From contig ML661900.1 in the NCBI GenBank assembly GCA_007570785.1, forward strand, positions 3,321,126 to 3,385,125: 64,000 nt of DNA, read 5' to 3'. Shown in pieces: positions 1 through 35,172 of the stretch (position 1 is the first letter of the stretch; each line of letters begins with the position of its first letter). Position numbers and translations under genes: made by a program. Source of the DNA: Antilocapra americana (taxonomy: Eukaryota > Chordata > Mammalia > Artiodactyla > Antilocapridae). The notes beneath the pieces were generated by a model that worked only from the letters and a program-made list of their open reading frames with translations, was not told the origin of the DNA and made no database searches.

Positions 1-480
1 TAAAAGGAGTCCCAAGACAAAAAAGTTGAGAACCATTGTACTCCACACATAATGAAACAGGAAAATGTGAAAAATACAACCAAAGGATATCAACCCTGAA
101 ATAACCAAGAACTTGGAATTAGGACACGAGGATTTAAAAACAGCTATTACAAGTATGGTCAAGGATGTAAAGTAAGATACCTATAATGTCTGAACAGATA
201 AGAAAGCTCAGCAGAGAAATGAAACTATAAAAAGAACCAAATGAAAATCTAGAACTAAAAAATACAAAATAAGAAATCCCCTAGCTGGGTTTAATGGCAT
301 ATTAGAAATTATAGAAGAGTCAGTAACCTTGAAGGTAAAGTCAATGAAAATTATTCAATCTGAAGAACAGAGGGAAAAAAAGACGAAAAGGAATGAACAA
401 AACTTAAATAATCTACAGAAGAATATAAAGATATTTAAAATATGTGCAACTGGAGTCCTAGAATAAAAGTAGAGAAAAAA
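1..480 (+). repeat. Old L1 ORF1-region relic
   Basis: A-rich sequence that reads like a decayed L1 5'/ORF1 region, with phrases resembling the coiled-coil part of L1 ORF1 and many stops. Heavily diverged, so an ancient L1M-type copy. Lies in ETFA intron 9. Confidence 0.5.
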
Positions 481-514
481 AAAATGTGGCCCAGTACTCT
501 ATAAACGTTAAGTC

Positions 515-695
515 AACAGGCCAAACCTGGACTGCCACCTGTTTCTGTATACAAAGTTTTAATGGAATATAACTCATTAATTTATTTACAAGTCTATGGT
601 TGCTCTTGCTCTACAACAGAAGAGTTAAGTAGTTATAACAGATGCTCTATGGCCAATAAAACCAAAAATACATGCTGTGTGATTTACAGATTTGT
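515..695. repeat. Ancient hAT-type short DNA transposon relic
   Basis: Resembles the widespread mammalian short element that contains a segment about a genus-typical 'tctatggttgct' block and 'agagttaagtagtt'. Family name not certain. Diverged and without clear terminal repeats here. Confidence 0.4.
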
Positions 696-849
696 TCTCC
701 CTGATGTAGATCTTTTATGTCCTAAATGAATTTTTTGGTCTAGTACTCCATCAATTATTGGGAGAAGGTATAGTACCAAAACCTCCAACTAGGGTAATAA
801 ATTTGTTTATTCCTCACTTTAGTTGTCAGATTTTGCTTGATGTATTTTG

Positions 850-1185
850 AAATTCTGCTACTGGGCACTTACACATTCATGACTGTTCTGTCTTACTAAT
901 AAATTGATCCTTTAATCAATTTTTAGCCCTCTTTATGTTTGGCAGTACTCACTGTCTTGAAATTTGCTTTATCTGATATTAATAAAGACAATTCAGATTC
1001 TTTATGTTTACTATTAGTATTGCATATCTTTTTCTGTCTAAATGTATTTCTTACAGGCAGCATATAGTTGAATCTTGCTTTTTATACATCCAGCAATCTC
1101 TGCTTTTTGACTGGAATACTGAGTTCATTTATACTTTTCTCTCACTGCTTTTAAAAATTTCTTTTTATCAGTATTGAAGTGGAGA
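850..1185 (-). repeat. Old L1 ORF2 fragment, reverse orientation
   Basis: T-rich strand with the pattern typical of reversed L1 ORF2 (the 'gacagcatatagttg' type phrase, here cagcatatagttg near 1058). Diverged, no open frame. Confidence 0.55.
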
Positions 1186-1320
1186 CCCTTATTTATGGGT
1201 TTTGAATACAATTATATCAACCATAAACACATAGGAAACAACTTTGCTTGTCTGCCAGAAAACAATTCTTGATTATGAGATTTCAGATCTTCATTTTGTT
1301 TTCACTTAAAGTAATAAAAG

Positions 1321-2345
1321 GTGCTTACTGATAAAGCTATAAAGTCAGTGAATCTGGAAACTAACATTTATGACACACAGAAGACCAAGAGGCACAGGAA
1401 AAGATGCTTAACATCATTAATTATTAGGGAAATGCACATGGAAACTACAATGAGGTATCACCTCACACCAGTCAGAATGGCCATCATTAAAAATTCTACA
1501 AACAATAAATGGAGAGGGTATTTAAAAAAAGGGAACCCTCCTACACTATTGATAGGAATATAAATTGGTACAGCCACTATACATTCTTTAAGAAACTAAA
1601 ACTAGACCTACCACATAATCCAGCAAGCCCACTCCTGAGCATATATCTGGAGGAAACCAATATTCTGAAAGATACAGGATCCCAATGTTCACTGCAGCAC
1701 TATTTATAATAGTCAAGACATGGGAGCAACCTAATGTCCAACAACAGAGGAATGGATAAAGAAGACGTGGTACGTATAAGGAACGGAATATTGTGTGCAT
1801 GCTCAATCATGTCCAACACTCTTGCAACCCCACAGATTGTAGCCCACTAGGCCTCTATCTGTGGAATTTTCCAGGCAAGAATACTGCAGTGGGTTGGCAT
1901 TTTCTACTCCATGCAATCTTCCCAATCCAAGGATTGGACCCGTGTCTCCTGCATCTCTCACTGACCCACCTGGGAAGCCCTACAGTGGACTATTACTCAG
2001 TCATTAAAAGGAACGAAATAATGCCATTTGCAGCAACATGAATAGATTATCATACTAAGCAAAGTCAGAAAGAGAAAGACAATTATCATGTGATATTTCT
2101 TATATATGAATCTGAAAAGTCATACAAATGAACATATCTATGAAACAGAAATGGACTCAGAGACACAGAGAACAGACTCATGGTGCCAAGGCGCAAGGGG
2201 TGAGGGAGGGAAAGATGAGTCTGGGGTTAGCAGATGCAAACTATCATATATACAGGATGGATAAACAATGAAGTCCTATTCTATAGCACAGGGAACTATA
2301 TTCAATATCCTGTGATAAACTATGATGGAAAAGAATATGAAAAAG
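1321..2345 (+). repeat. L1 3' end (ORF2 C-terminus and 3' UTR), interrupted by a SINE
   Basis: Reads as the C-terminal part of L1 ORF2 (AYHLTPVRMAIIKNS-like) and then a 3' UTR ending near 2345 (gtgataaactatgatgg). A Bov-tA SINE at about 1795-1980 splits it, and L1 sequence resumes with ctattactcag at 1991. The SINE is therefore younger than the L1. Confidence 0.75.
1795..1980 (-). repeat. Bov-tA SINE nested in the L1
   Basis: Reverse-orientation Bov-tA: a tRNA-Glu-derived SINE with a BovB-derived segment. Diagnostic parts are catgtccaac, ttccaggcaagaatactg and the terminal tgggaagccc. Diverged from the young consensus. Confidence 0.8.
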
Positions 2346-2464
2346 TAAAGTAAGGCAGACAAAGACAGACAAATATCATAGGATATTACTTTCAGAATCT
2401 TAAAAATAAAGTACTTATTTACAAAACAGAAACAGACTCACGGACACAAACACAAACCAATCTT

Positions 2465-2760
2465 ACACAAACTCATTCAGAAAATACACCAGGAGAGAGT
2501 ATCTTTCAACTCATTTCATGAAGGCAGCATAATGCCAATACCAAAATTAAACAAAAGATATTGGGGATGAGGAGGGAAATTACAGATTATTTTGATAAAG
2601 ACAGACCCCAGACTCCTTAACAAAGCATGGAAGCCAGACTTAAACAAAGTCAATGGAAGCCAGCAATATATTAAAAGGGTACTATATCATGATCAAGTAG
2701 GATTTATCACAGCAACTCAAGGTGGTTTAACATTTAAAAATCCAGCAATGTGTTATTATG
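2465..2760 (+). repeat. Old L1 ORF2 reverse transcriptase fragment
   Basis: Contains the L1 phrase encoding HDQVGFI near 2690-2710 and the neighbouring RT region, with frameshifts. A different, older copy from the L1 tail just before it. Confidence 0.6.
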
Positions 2761-3199
2761 AATACATAAGTCTGTGTATCTGCCTACACATACATACCTA
2801 CACACACTCCCTAACTTTTTTCACGAGGTGTCCTGAGAACAGCAATATCTGAACAGCAACAGGCACAATTAATATTCAGATGTCAGCTTCATACTATTCT
2901 TCCACTAAAAGGAACCAGGACTCCCTGGAGAAAAGACTGATGCCAGGGCTGGGATAGCAAAGGTACAAAAAGCCTAGAACATCTTATTCTATCAGTAAGT
3001 AAGGCCCCCAAGAATGATGGAAACATGTTAAGACACAGAAGCCCCCAGAAGGACTTCTCACTAGCCAAATGCAGAACAATCTGTACATCAACAAAAATAA
3101 TAACAGATCTTCACCCACTGAACATAACAGGGACAATAAGCCCTATTATAAATAAATACTCAATGTTCGCTTATAAGAAAATAAATGTAAATGAATAAA

Positions 3200-3850
3200 C
3201 TGAAAGTTTGAGGAGAACTGGAATATTCACATCATTTCAAAGTACTTCCTTAAAAAATTTATTAATTACAAAGGGTAAAACAGCTTTACAGTGGAGAAGT
3301 TTGACAAATATCACCTTAATCAAGCAGTCAAAGTGAAAACCTAATAAGACACAATGAAACTGTGTACCACTTGATAGGATGAAATACCACTTCTGTGGTA
3401 TTCCTGTCAAAGAGGCATGTATAATCTAAACTGAATGGTGTAGAGACAACAGACAAGCCCAAAATAAGGGACATTCTACTCTACAAAATAGCTGTCCTAT
3501 AACGTTCAGAAGTGCCAAGGTCATGAAAGTCAAAATAAGAACTGTTTGAGATGGAAGGACACATGACAACCACATGCAACATTTGATTACAAATTACAAC
3601 CCTTTGCTATAACATACAGGACATTATTGGGACAACTGGCAAAACCTGAACAGGGTCTGATGTTCACATGGTATTAATGTACTGGTGCCAATGCCCTGAT
3701 TTTAACAGTTGTATTGTAGTTTTATAGGAGAATGCCCTACATTTGGAAATGATGGAGAATCATCTCAGCAACTTACTCTCAAACAGTCCACAAAAATAAA
3801 GGTTTTTACTTTGTACTTGAAAGTTTTCTGTAAACTTGAAATCAGCTCAA
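3200..3850 (+). repeat. Ancient interspersed repeat, copy A (L1 3'-UTR-like)
   Basis: Clearly paralogous to the sequence at about 25980-27430: shared phrases include aataccacttctg, ggacattctac and aagtgccaaggtcatgaaag, in the same order. It ends near 3850 with a ttttctgtaaacttgaaat tail. Probably the 3' part of an old L1 subfamily; name not certain. Confidence 0.6.
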
Positions 3851-3879
3851 AAAAGATTTATTCTTAAAAGAAAAATATA

Positions 3880-3946
3880 CACAAATACACATACACAGAC
3901 AAATATACATACAGAGACAGACAGACACACAGACACACACACACGG
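3880..3946 (+). repeat. CA/CAGA-rich microsatellite
   Basis: Run of impure CA and CAGA units, purest at the end (acacacacacac, about 3930-3943). In intron 9. Confidence 0.85.
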
Positions 3947-4058
3947 TGAAGTCTAATTCAGAGTTAATGAGCCAGAATCTCCAGGGAATACAGGATTCAT
4001 GTTAAAGAAAGTCTTCAAAGACTTTTAATATGTTTTAAATTCCTTATGAAAAAATTTT

Positions 4059-4176
4059 TTTTTTATTTTTTTTTAAATTTATTTTTTTTAAATTGTTTTT
4101 GCCATACATTGTCATGATATCACCATGGGTTTACATATGCTTCCCCTCCGGAACCCCCCTCCCTCTTCCCTCCCCT
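4059..4176 (-). repeat. Short bovine L1 3' tail with target-site duplication
   Basis: Reverse-orientation poly(A), then the last about 100 bases of bovine L1 3' UTR, identical in kind to the ends at 42031 and 53923. Flanked by an AT-rich duplication (gaaaaatttttt-like, about 4046-4058 and 4177-4190). A severely 5'-truncated insertion. Confidence 0.75.
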
Positions 4177-4190
4177 GAAAAATTTTTAGT

Positions 4191-5633
4191 AATCCTACAG
4201 TCATGACAGTAATGTTGAAGAAAGCTGACTATACGACATTTATTTACAAGTAAGGATGCCACTGGTTGTTCCCTGTCATTCTGCCATGATACTTTATAAC
4301 AAGTGTATTGTTCCTGAAAAGTCAATGTAAATAAAAGCCTGTCTCCCACCATACTTTGCTGTAGAAGTATTATTAATTAGAAAGGTTGTGGGCTTCACCT
4401 TTGGTAAATAGATTCAAATCTAAAGATGGTTATTCATGTAAACTAGGACAAACAAGATTTCCTCCAAAAAAATACCTATTTGCCATTCCTCATTAAATGT
4501 CAGGGAAGGTTCGAATTTACCTGCTCAATAAACGTTCTCACAGCCTGACAAATGTGGTATCACAAGCAAACAGGTCACATGGTTTTTCTAACTTTGTTTA
4601 CAGTTTTAGCACATATTTTAGATTCTGAGATCTTATCTGAGTTCAAATAAGCTGAATAACACAAAAAGCATTAACAACCGTCAATAATTAGATCTTACAA
4701 AAATTTCTGCTCTTCAAAAGAAAATGAATAAAGTAATAAAAAAAAAGAATCCAATTTTAAAATGAGCAAAAGACTGAACTCTCTTCAAAACAAACTTCAA
4801 AGACAAGACTAAAATTTTTTTATTATTTTGAAATTTTAAATGAACATCTGATGAGATGATTTTTTAATGGGTATAACTTAATATCTTATTCTGAAATGAA
4901 ATACATTAAAAGTACATTTTGAAATACATTTAAAAACTCATTTTCCTCCACACAATAAAGATTTAAGCTGGCTAAGGATTCTATCCACTGAAAACTTGTA
5001 TCATCTAAGAAACGTGAATAATCATTCGATATTGTTAGTAATTCAACTTTGAAACCAATCAATTCCTAAGTTTTGAATAGTTTTAACTGAAGAATAATCT
5101 AATATGGATCAGAATGGAATCAGAATTCCTGAATTTACAGAATTTACTGACTTCCATGCAACTAGACATAACACAGAAATAAACTAGGTATTCAGAAAGA
5201 TGTCAGACTATAGCTGTCAATTCACAACTCCTGATTTTGAGAGTCTGTGTTCATTAATATAGATTCATCGGCTTTATGGATAGATTTTGTAATACACAGG
5301 TATTATGGTAAATAAATGCTAAGGTGAACTTAAAAAATCTATATAATAATAAAATGATGCTTCTATCAATTTCGTATTTCGTGTTGTGACATAAATTTGA
5401 CAAAGTATTCTACTGCTTTAAAAACTTTGAAAAACAATGCTGGATTTAAGAGCTGCTATACATTTTATTGAGGCCAAGAAATCCACAGGCCTGTGAGGAC
5501 ACATTTACCAGGATAAGGTACCTGCTTAGGTACACTGAATAGGTCATCACGTCACTGAGATGACTGTTCCACAAGTATATACAGTTCTTATCCCCACAGA
5601 ATTTTGCACAGCATATTTTACTGCAATACTTAC
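4191..5633. other. ETFA intron 9 sequence without recognised features
   Basis: AT-rich intronic DNA next to exon 9. I saw no exon, no clear young repeat and no RNA gene. Intron 9 continues past the left edge of the window. Confidence 0.6.
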
Positions 5634-29245
<23,612 letters not shown>

Positions 29246-29707
29246 AGTCCCTGTCCCAGTGCGTCCACCGGCCGCCGAGAGTGGACCCAGCCGCAACCCC
29301 TCCGCGAGTCACCGTAACGCTCGCGAGACGCGGGAACGAGAGCAGGCGCTCCAGGCGAGCCCGGAGAGCGCGAGCTTAAGGTTGCTGCCTGCCGATTGGG
29401 CGGTCGCGCAGCCAATGGGGAGGGCGGAAAGTTAGGGGCTGGTCTTGGGAGTGGGACTAGAGTGGGGCTGTGTTAAATAAGGAAGGACAGGGGCGAGGCG
29501 GGGGAAGTGGTGGCGGCTGTCGCTCAGCCTGCCTGCCCGTCCCGGTGTGCAGCGCTGTTACACTGGACTGACGACGTCACTGTCCTGGCTTCCCAGCCCT
29601 CTCGACGAAGTCCGCCGCTCAAGCTCTAACTATTCGCCCGCCTGTTCAGTTGTTTACAGATATCAGTGCTAAGACCTGCAATATGCTAAACACATTTTTC
29701 AGGTCAG

Positions 29708-30064
29708 TTCAGTTCAGTCTCTCAGTTGTGTCCGACTCTCTGCGACCCCATGAACCGCAGCACGCCAGGCCTCCCTGTCCATCACCAACTGCCGGAGTCC
29801 ACCCAAACCCATGTCCATCTAGTCAGTGATGCCATCCAACCTTCTCATCCTCTGTCGTCCCCTTCTTCTCCTGCCCTCAATCCTTCCCAGCATCAGGGTC
29901 TTTTCCAATGAGTCAGCTCTTCGCATCAGGTGGCCAAAGTATTGGAGTTTCAGCTTCAACATCAGTCCTTCCAATGAACACCCAGGACCGATCTCCTTTA
30001 GGATGGACTGGTTGGATCTCCTTGCAGTCCAGGGGACTCTCAAGAGCCTTCTCCAACACCACAG
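29708..30064 (-). repeat. BovB LINE 3' end next to the ETFA promoter
   Basis: Reverse-orientation 3' end of BovB (starts with ttcagttcagtct, has ctgatctcc-type text and ends aacaccacag). Flanked by an exact 10-base duplication TTCAGGTCAG at 29698-29707 and 30065-30074. It sits about 460 bases upstream of the ETFA start codon, at the edge of the CpG island. Confidence 0.9.
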
Positions 30065-30479
30065 TTCAGGTCAGGGCAATATAATGAAAGGATGCATGAA
30101 AGGTTAACTTCACCAGACTCTGAAGGAAAATGTATCATTACTATTATGGAAGGAATGATTCCTGGAATTGGTGATATTTGAGCTGGCTTCTAGAAGGAGG
30201 ACAAACAGGGAGCCCAAACAGTAAAGGGACAGGAAGATCCCAGAACAAAGGGTATCCTGCTGTGTGCTGCCTATAGAAGGAGGAAGATTAGGAAATGTCT
30301 TGAATTGGGGTGTAACATGCAGCCCCACCCAAGCCCTCTTCTCTCCCCACTCAGTCCCAACTACACCTTGGCGCCAGTGCCCATGACTGTTAAATCTCTC
30401 CTGACCTCTGGATCCATTTATCCACTTGTCTCCTGGGCAGCTCCTCAGGATGTTTCTCAGCACCTCAGAGCCACAAATT

Positions 30480-31335
30480 CACAACTGACTGGGCATTCCC
30501 ATCCAGACTTCATTCTCTGCTTGTATTCTGTTTCTCAGGTAAAGCTTTCCATCTCCACCCAACGGCTCAAGCCAGAACCTGAGAGTCACACTTGACTTGT
30601 TCCTTCCTTTATTTTCTATCCTATCAGTCACTAAATTCTAGCGATTCCACTTTCCAAACAGCTCCCAAATCCACCCAGAACTCTCTTCTATCCCAATCTG
30701 TGTTTACACTGCTTCAGTTGCTTCTTTACTGTTCTCCCTGTTTCCAGTCTTCTCCACCCTTCAGTCCATCTCACACTGCAACCAAAGACTCTTTCAAAAG
30801 GATAAACTGGCGATGTATTCCTGTGCTGAATACACTTCAGTGGCTCCCCATTGCTTTTAGAATAAAATGCAAACCCTTTAATGTGAGGTATAAGCCTTAT
30901 GTGAGCTGATTCCTTATTCTTTTACCCCCTTTCCATCTTGCATGATCATACAGAACTTCCTTCACATCCTCCAATACCCTATTCCCTTCACCTCCCTACT
31001 CTCTTCCTCCTTTTTCTCCCCTTACTCCTTCAACTGTTTAATATTAATACCTATTCATCCTTGATATTTCAACTTGGACTTTCCTCTCCCCTCCCCCCAC
31101 CACGAGTAACTCTGAATTAAATCTCTCTTCCATGTGCCCCTATTTTCAACTATACTACTTCCCCTGTATATGGAGGTAGTTGTCACATGAGTTGTAACAG
31201 CCTGGTTCCGTGTCTGTCTCACCCATCTGTCTGTAAGACCTGTAAAAGCAGAGCCTGTCCTACTTATTTTTATTAATGTGTCTTCACACCTTGCACAGAA
31301 CCTGCCTTATAGGAGGCATTCAACCTCTTATTTGT
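30480..31335 (+). repeat. L2 LINE 3' end, copy 1 of a cluster
   Basis: L2 ORF2 end and 3' UTR: aacggctcaagccagaacct, tggctccccattgcttttag, and the terminal ttatttgttggatgaatca. Well-preserved order of L2 landmarks. Confidence 0.7.
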
Positions 31336-31439
31336 TGGATGAATCAGCAAGTCAATGAGTGGCTTGCTAAAGAGTCTGAACTTTAAGCAGGGAAGTGATA
31401 CATTCAGAAATTCTTAGTTTCCAATTTTGTAACAAACTA

Positions 31440-32060
31440 CATTTCCAGCCTTGTCGAGACTACCAACAAATCCCACTGGCTCTACCTTCAAAAGATGTAC
31501 AAATTCCAACAAGTTCCACCAACATGTCTTCATTCCTCCACTGCTGCCTTCCCTCAGGCCCCTATCGTCTCTCCCCTGGATCATGGCAGGAACCCCCTGA
31601 CTGGTCTTTCTCTCATACCTATGCCTCCTGAAGTCTCCTCTCCAAGCAGCAGACTAGTCATGTCCTCTACTCAAAGCCCTCCTCTCCACTGCCCCCTGTC
31701 ACTATGCCCCGCCACACTCTGTTGCTCCTTGAACACCCCAAGCAGCTCCCATCTCTGGCCTTTGCACTCCCATTGTTCCCTCTGGCTGAAATGCTACTCA
31801 CCAGGGGACACGTGGCTCTGTTTCTCACTTCATTCAGGTCTCTGTTCAACAGCCACATTTTCAAAAAAATTGACCTTGACTGCCCTACAGAAAACAGTCC
31901 CCCTCCCTCTGCACTCTCTGCCAACTCCTTTGACTTTCCTTGTTGGCATTTATCACCAACTAACAGGATATACGTTTCTGTTCTTTTGTGTTTCTTGCTA
32001 ATCTCCTTGCATGGGAATATAAATTCCATGGAGCAAGAACTTTGAGGCAGCAAACATTCA
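31440..32060 (+). repeat. L2 LINE 3' end, copy 2
   Basis: Second L2 3' end: actggctctaccttcaaaag, ctctggcctttgcactcc, ttccctctggctgaaatgc, ending aaattccatggagcaagaac. It repeats landmarks of copy 1, so it is a separate insertion. Confidence 0.7.
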
Positions 32061-32089
32061 CAGGCCCTATACTTTGCTTGTTCTTGCCT

Positions 32090-32260
32090 CTGTCTGGACC
32101 TGGCAAGACTTCTCCACCTGACAGATTCCTATGCCACCTTAAACATTCAGCTCACAGGCATTTCTTATTTAAGGCCTTCCCCAGCCCTCTAGGGTGAATG
32201 AACCATTTCCTCTTCTTTACTCTTCTGGTTCTGTGACTATAACTTGAACATCGGTTACAT
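32090..32260 (+). repeat. Possible further L2 piece
   Basis: Text such as aaggccttccccagcc follows a 'cacctt...cagctcaca' phrase as in L2. Low certainty. Confidence 0.3.
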
Positions 32261-33185
32261 CTACTTAGAACACACCTGCGCCCACATGGTGGGCTGAAGC
32301 TATGGACCCCCTCTGGGAGTCCGCATGTAGGAGGTGCCATTTAGCACTCCTTGTATCACTGCATTGCCTCCCAACCCAGTTTCACGATTGGACAGTCCTA
32401 TGGAAGTGGAAAGCAGAGGGCAGGGTGCTTTAAGTAAAAACTGAAAGGAGTATTTTACTAAAAATGATGTGGAAAAATTGGTACACAAACAAACCTCCTT
32501 CCTTGCCTTCACACCCATGACAAAGCAAAACACAAAAGAGAAGAGAGGCTTCCCCACCCCCATCCCACCTCCACCCTCGTTGGGGCAGCTTTGGCACCAT
32601 GCAGGCTCCAGTGAATCAGCAGCAGCTGTGCCCAGCAGAGGCACACAATGTCCACGGAGACAAGGTGGTTCCTGGCAGAGCAGAACCAAAACCAAGGAAA
32701 AGGCAGAAAACTGTCCAGGTCTGTGATAACTGACCAGAGCTGCTCATGAGCACACAAGAGCCATCCCTTGGGACTTTGTGGGGGAGTGGTGGCCAGTTCT
32801 TCGTTCACAAGCCGGTCCACAACCACCGAAAAACATGTGAACTAAAACATCTATCTTAGAGGACTTCCCCTGTAGATATTTGGGTGTCTGTCTTTCCCCC
32901 TCAGTTATGAGCTGCTTTTGTGGCAAGACCCAGTCAATGGTTTTTGTTATCTGGTGCATGTTTACTGAGTAGTTGTAGAAATGTTTGTCCAAAGAGAAAA
33001 GGGAGGAAGGAAAGGGTGAGGAGAGAGAGAAAGGAGTTGACACAGTCAAACCCTGAAGTCTCCACAGTCAACCTCCAGTCTCTGAAAAAACACCTCACTT
33101 CACCTCTTTCCTCCCCACAGGTCAGTTTCAGGAGCAGCTTCTCTAGGATTCCTGGTGAAAACTTAAAAGAGAAGTGTTAGTGGGA
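32260..33185. other. Intergenic stretch, no gene recognised
   Basis: Mixed-composition DNA with short open frames on both strands but no family I recognise. Includes a purine-rich run near 32995-33035. Confidence 0.5.
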
Positions 33186-33189
33186 TGAA

Positions 33190-34260
33190 TTACAGCCGCA
33201 GCGGCGGCAGCTCTCTGGGGGCCACACCTGGTACTTACTGTCTCCTTCCTCATCAGCCATGCCAAGTTCCTCTACCCTCAGCTGGCACCTCCTCTGGTTT
33301 CAGTGGTCTGCCTGCTGATCCAAGCCCCTGACCACTGGCTCTTCTTAGCCCAGGGTAGTTATATTTGTCCATTTATTGTCACAACTGGGCAAGAGAGTAC
33401 TAAGAAGCACCCAAGTGGATCACTCTTGGCCAGGATGATGACTCTGCTTCTAGCCTGCTGGTCCCTGCATACAAGGTGCCCAGAATGCCCGAGTGGCATC
33501 TGTAGCTAAATACTTCAGTGGAAGTAAATACTCTAAATACTCTGGGCTTGTGAGGCCTGGAAGCCCAAGCTTCTCAAGAGCTCACAAGAGTGATGGTGAA
33601 GTAGGTCCCTCCTGCTTCCACCCCTTGTTTCCTGGACTCATATATTCTTCTTACAGGGGTCACAGCACCATATAAAGGTCTGTGATTCAAGATGCACATG
33701 CAACATTAACACCAGCTATGGAAGCATAAATGGCCAAACAGCAGTACTGCTGGGACTACAGCCTGGATGTAATATAAAATCATTTTCTTCCCTGAACTAG
33801 CCACCTATTGTCCATCTGACTGAGTTAGTGAGATGTCATTATGTAACGGAGCAGTTGATGTTTTGCAGGGTGTCTAAATGGTCTTGATCTCTTAGGCTCT
33901 CTTACTATAGAAGCTGAAAGTTAACATAGCTCTGGAGTAAAGTTATAAATGTATAATATTGATGTTCCATGTGAATGCATACCATTTCTGATCTACTTTC
34001 TTCATAGGCATAGAAAATAACTTATTCACCAAAGCAGTGTCCACATAAAGTGTACCTGAGGCTGTGTTCTTTTGCTCTAGCAAAGATGCCTGAACTGGTG
34101 TGGTTGCTGCAGGAGGACTACTCCTCGGGTGAGTTTGGGGTGGTCCACTGTCATCCTCTGGGTTTAGTCTGGTGTCTTCAGGGGCAATACTGATGAATTG
34201 ATTGGAAAACTGATGAGAATCCTTTAGAGTCTTAAAGATTGCTTCATTGTATGCTGCCAA
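33190..34260 (-). repeat. Ancient ERVL-type endogenous retrovirus remnant (internal region)
   Basis: In reverse orientation, a 105-codon open piece (34260-33943) contains a stretch resembling the retroviral RT segment before the polymerase active site (FSMPMKK.DQKWYAFTW). Nearer the left, text resembles the 3' end of ERVL internal sequence. No LTRs, gag or complete pol are seen, and the open piece is isolated. An old, non-functional relic. Confidence 0.5.
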
Positions 34261-34544
34261 GGAAGCCCTCCAACTTTTACACAGGTTTTAAATTGCCTGT
34301 TAATCACTCCCAGTTTTTTATATTTTTTCCTAGGCCCTCAGTAGAGCTCAGCAATTGCCACCCAATGCCATTGTCTCATAGTAACTATTTCCCCTGTTTC
34401 TCTCAAATGCCGAGCATGTTCCCTCCCACAAGCAAAGCATCCCAGTTCACTACCAGTGAAAGCTGTAACAAGTGCACCACTACTTTATGTAAAGGGTTAT
34501 CTGTATTCCAGCTACTGGCAGTGAAAGGGGCCTCAGAACTGGTC

Positions 34545-34822
34545 TGCTGCTGCTGCTGCTAAGTCGCTTCAGTCGTGTCCTACTCTGTGCGACCCCATAG
34601 ATGGCAGCCCACCAGGCTCCCCCGTCCCTGGGATTCTCCTGGCAAGAACACTGGAGTGGGTTGCCATTGCCTTCTCCAAAGCACGAAAGTGAAAAATGAA
34701 AGTGAAGTCGCTCAGTCGTGTCCGACTCTTAGCGACTCCATGGACTGCAGCCTACCAGGCTTCTCTGTCCATAGGATTTTCCAGGCAAGAGTACTGGAGT
34801 GGGATGCCATTGCCTTCTCCAC
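34545..34822 (-). repeat. BOV-A2 SINE (dimer) with target-site duplication
   Basis: Reverse BOV-A2 with a CTG run (tgctgctgctgctgc) at its left end and the A-rich linker near 34685-34705. Flanked by CAGAACTGGTCT at about 34533-34544 and 34822-34833. A recent-looking insertion. Confidence 0.93.
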
Positions 34823-34879
34823 AGAACTGGTCTAGCAAAGAGTAACACAGCTCCAAACTGCAACATTTCTTTTTGTAAT

Positions 34880-35168
34880 CTGACTCACAACCTACATTCA
34901 GTCCATCAGCAAATTCTTAGGCTTTAGCCTTCTGCTTCCACTCTAGTCTAAGCCACTGTCATCTCATCCTGGGGTTATTGAAGCAGCCTCCTAACTAGTC
35001 TCTGGGTCTCTTCCTTTGCTTTCAAAGGCAATTCTCAGAACAACTAGTGATCCTCTCAAAACATAAAGCACATTTCATCACCCCTGTTCAATTGCTTCCA
35101 TCATGCTGGGGAAGCACTCCAAAGCTCTGCAGAGCCCTCCTTAATCTGGACTCTGCTTGGCTCTCCAA
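34880..35168 (+). repeat. L2 LINE fragment, copy 3
   Basis: L2 text: attcagtccatcagcaaatt, agcagcctcctaactagtct, gatcctctcaaaacataaag. Located just before the mariner. Confidence 0.7.
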
Positions 35169-35172
35169 TTTA

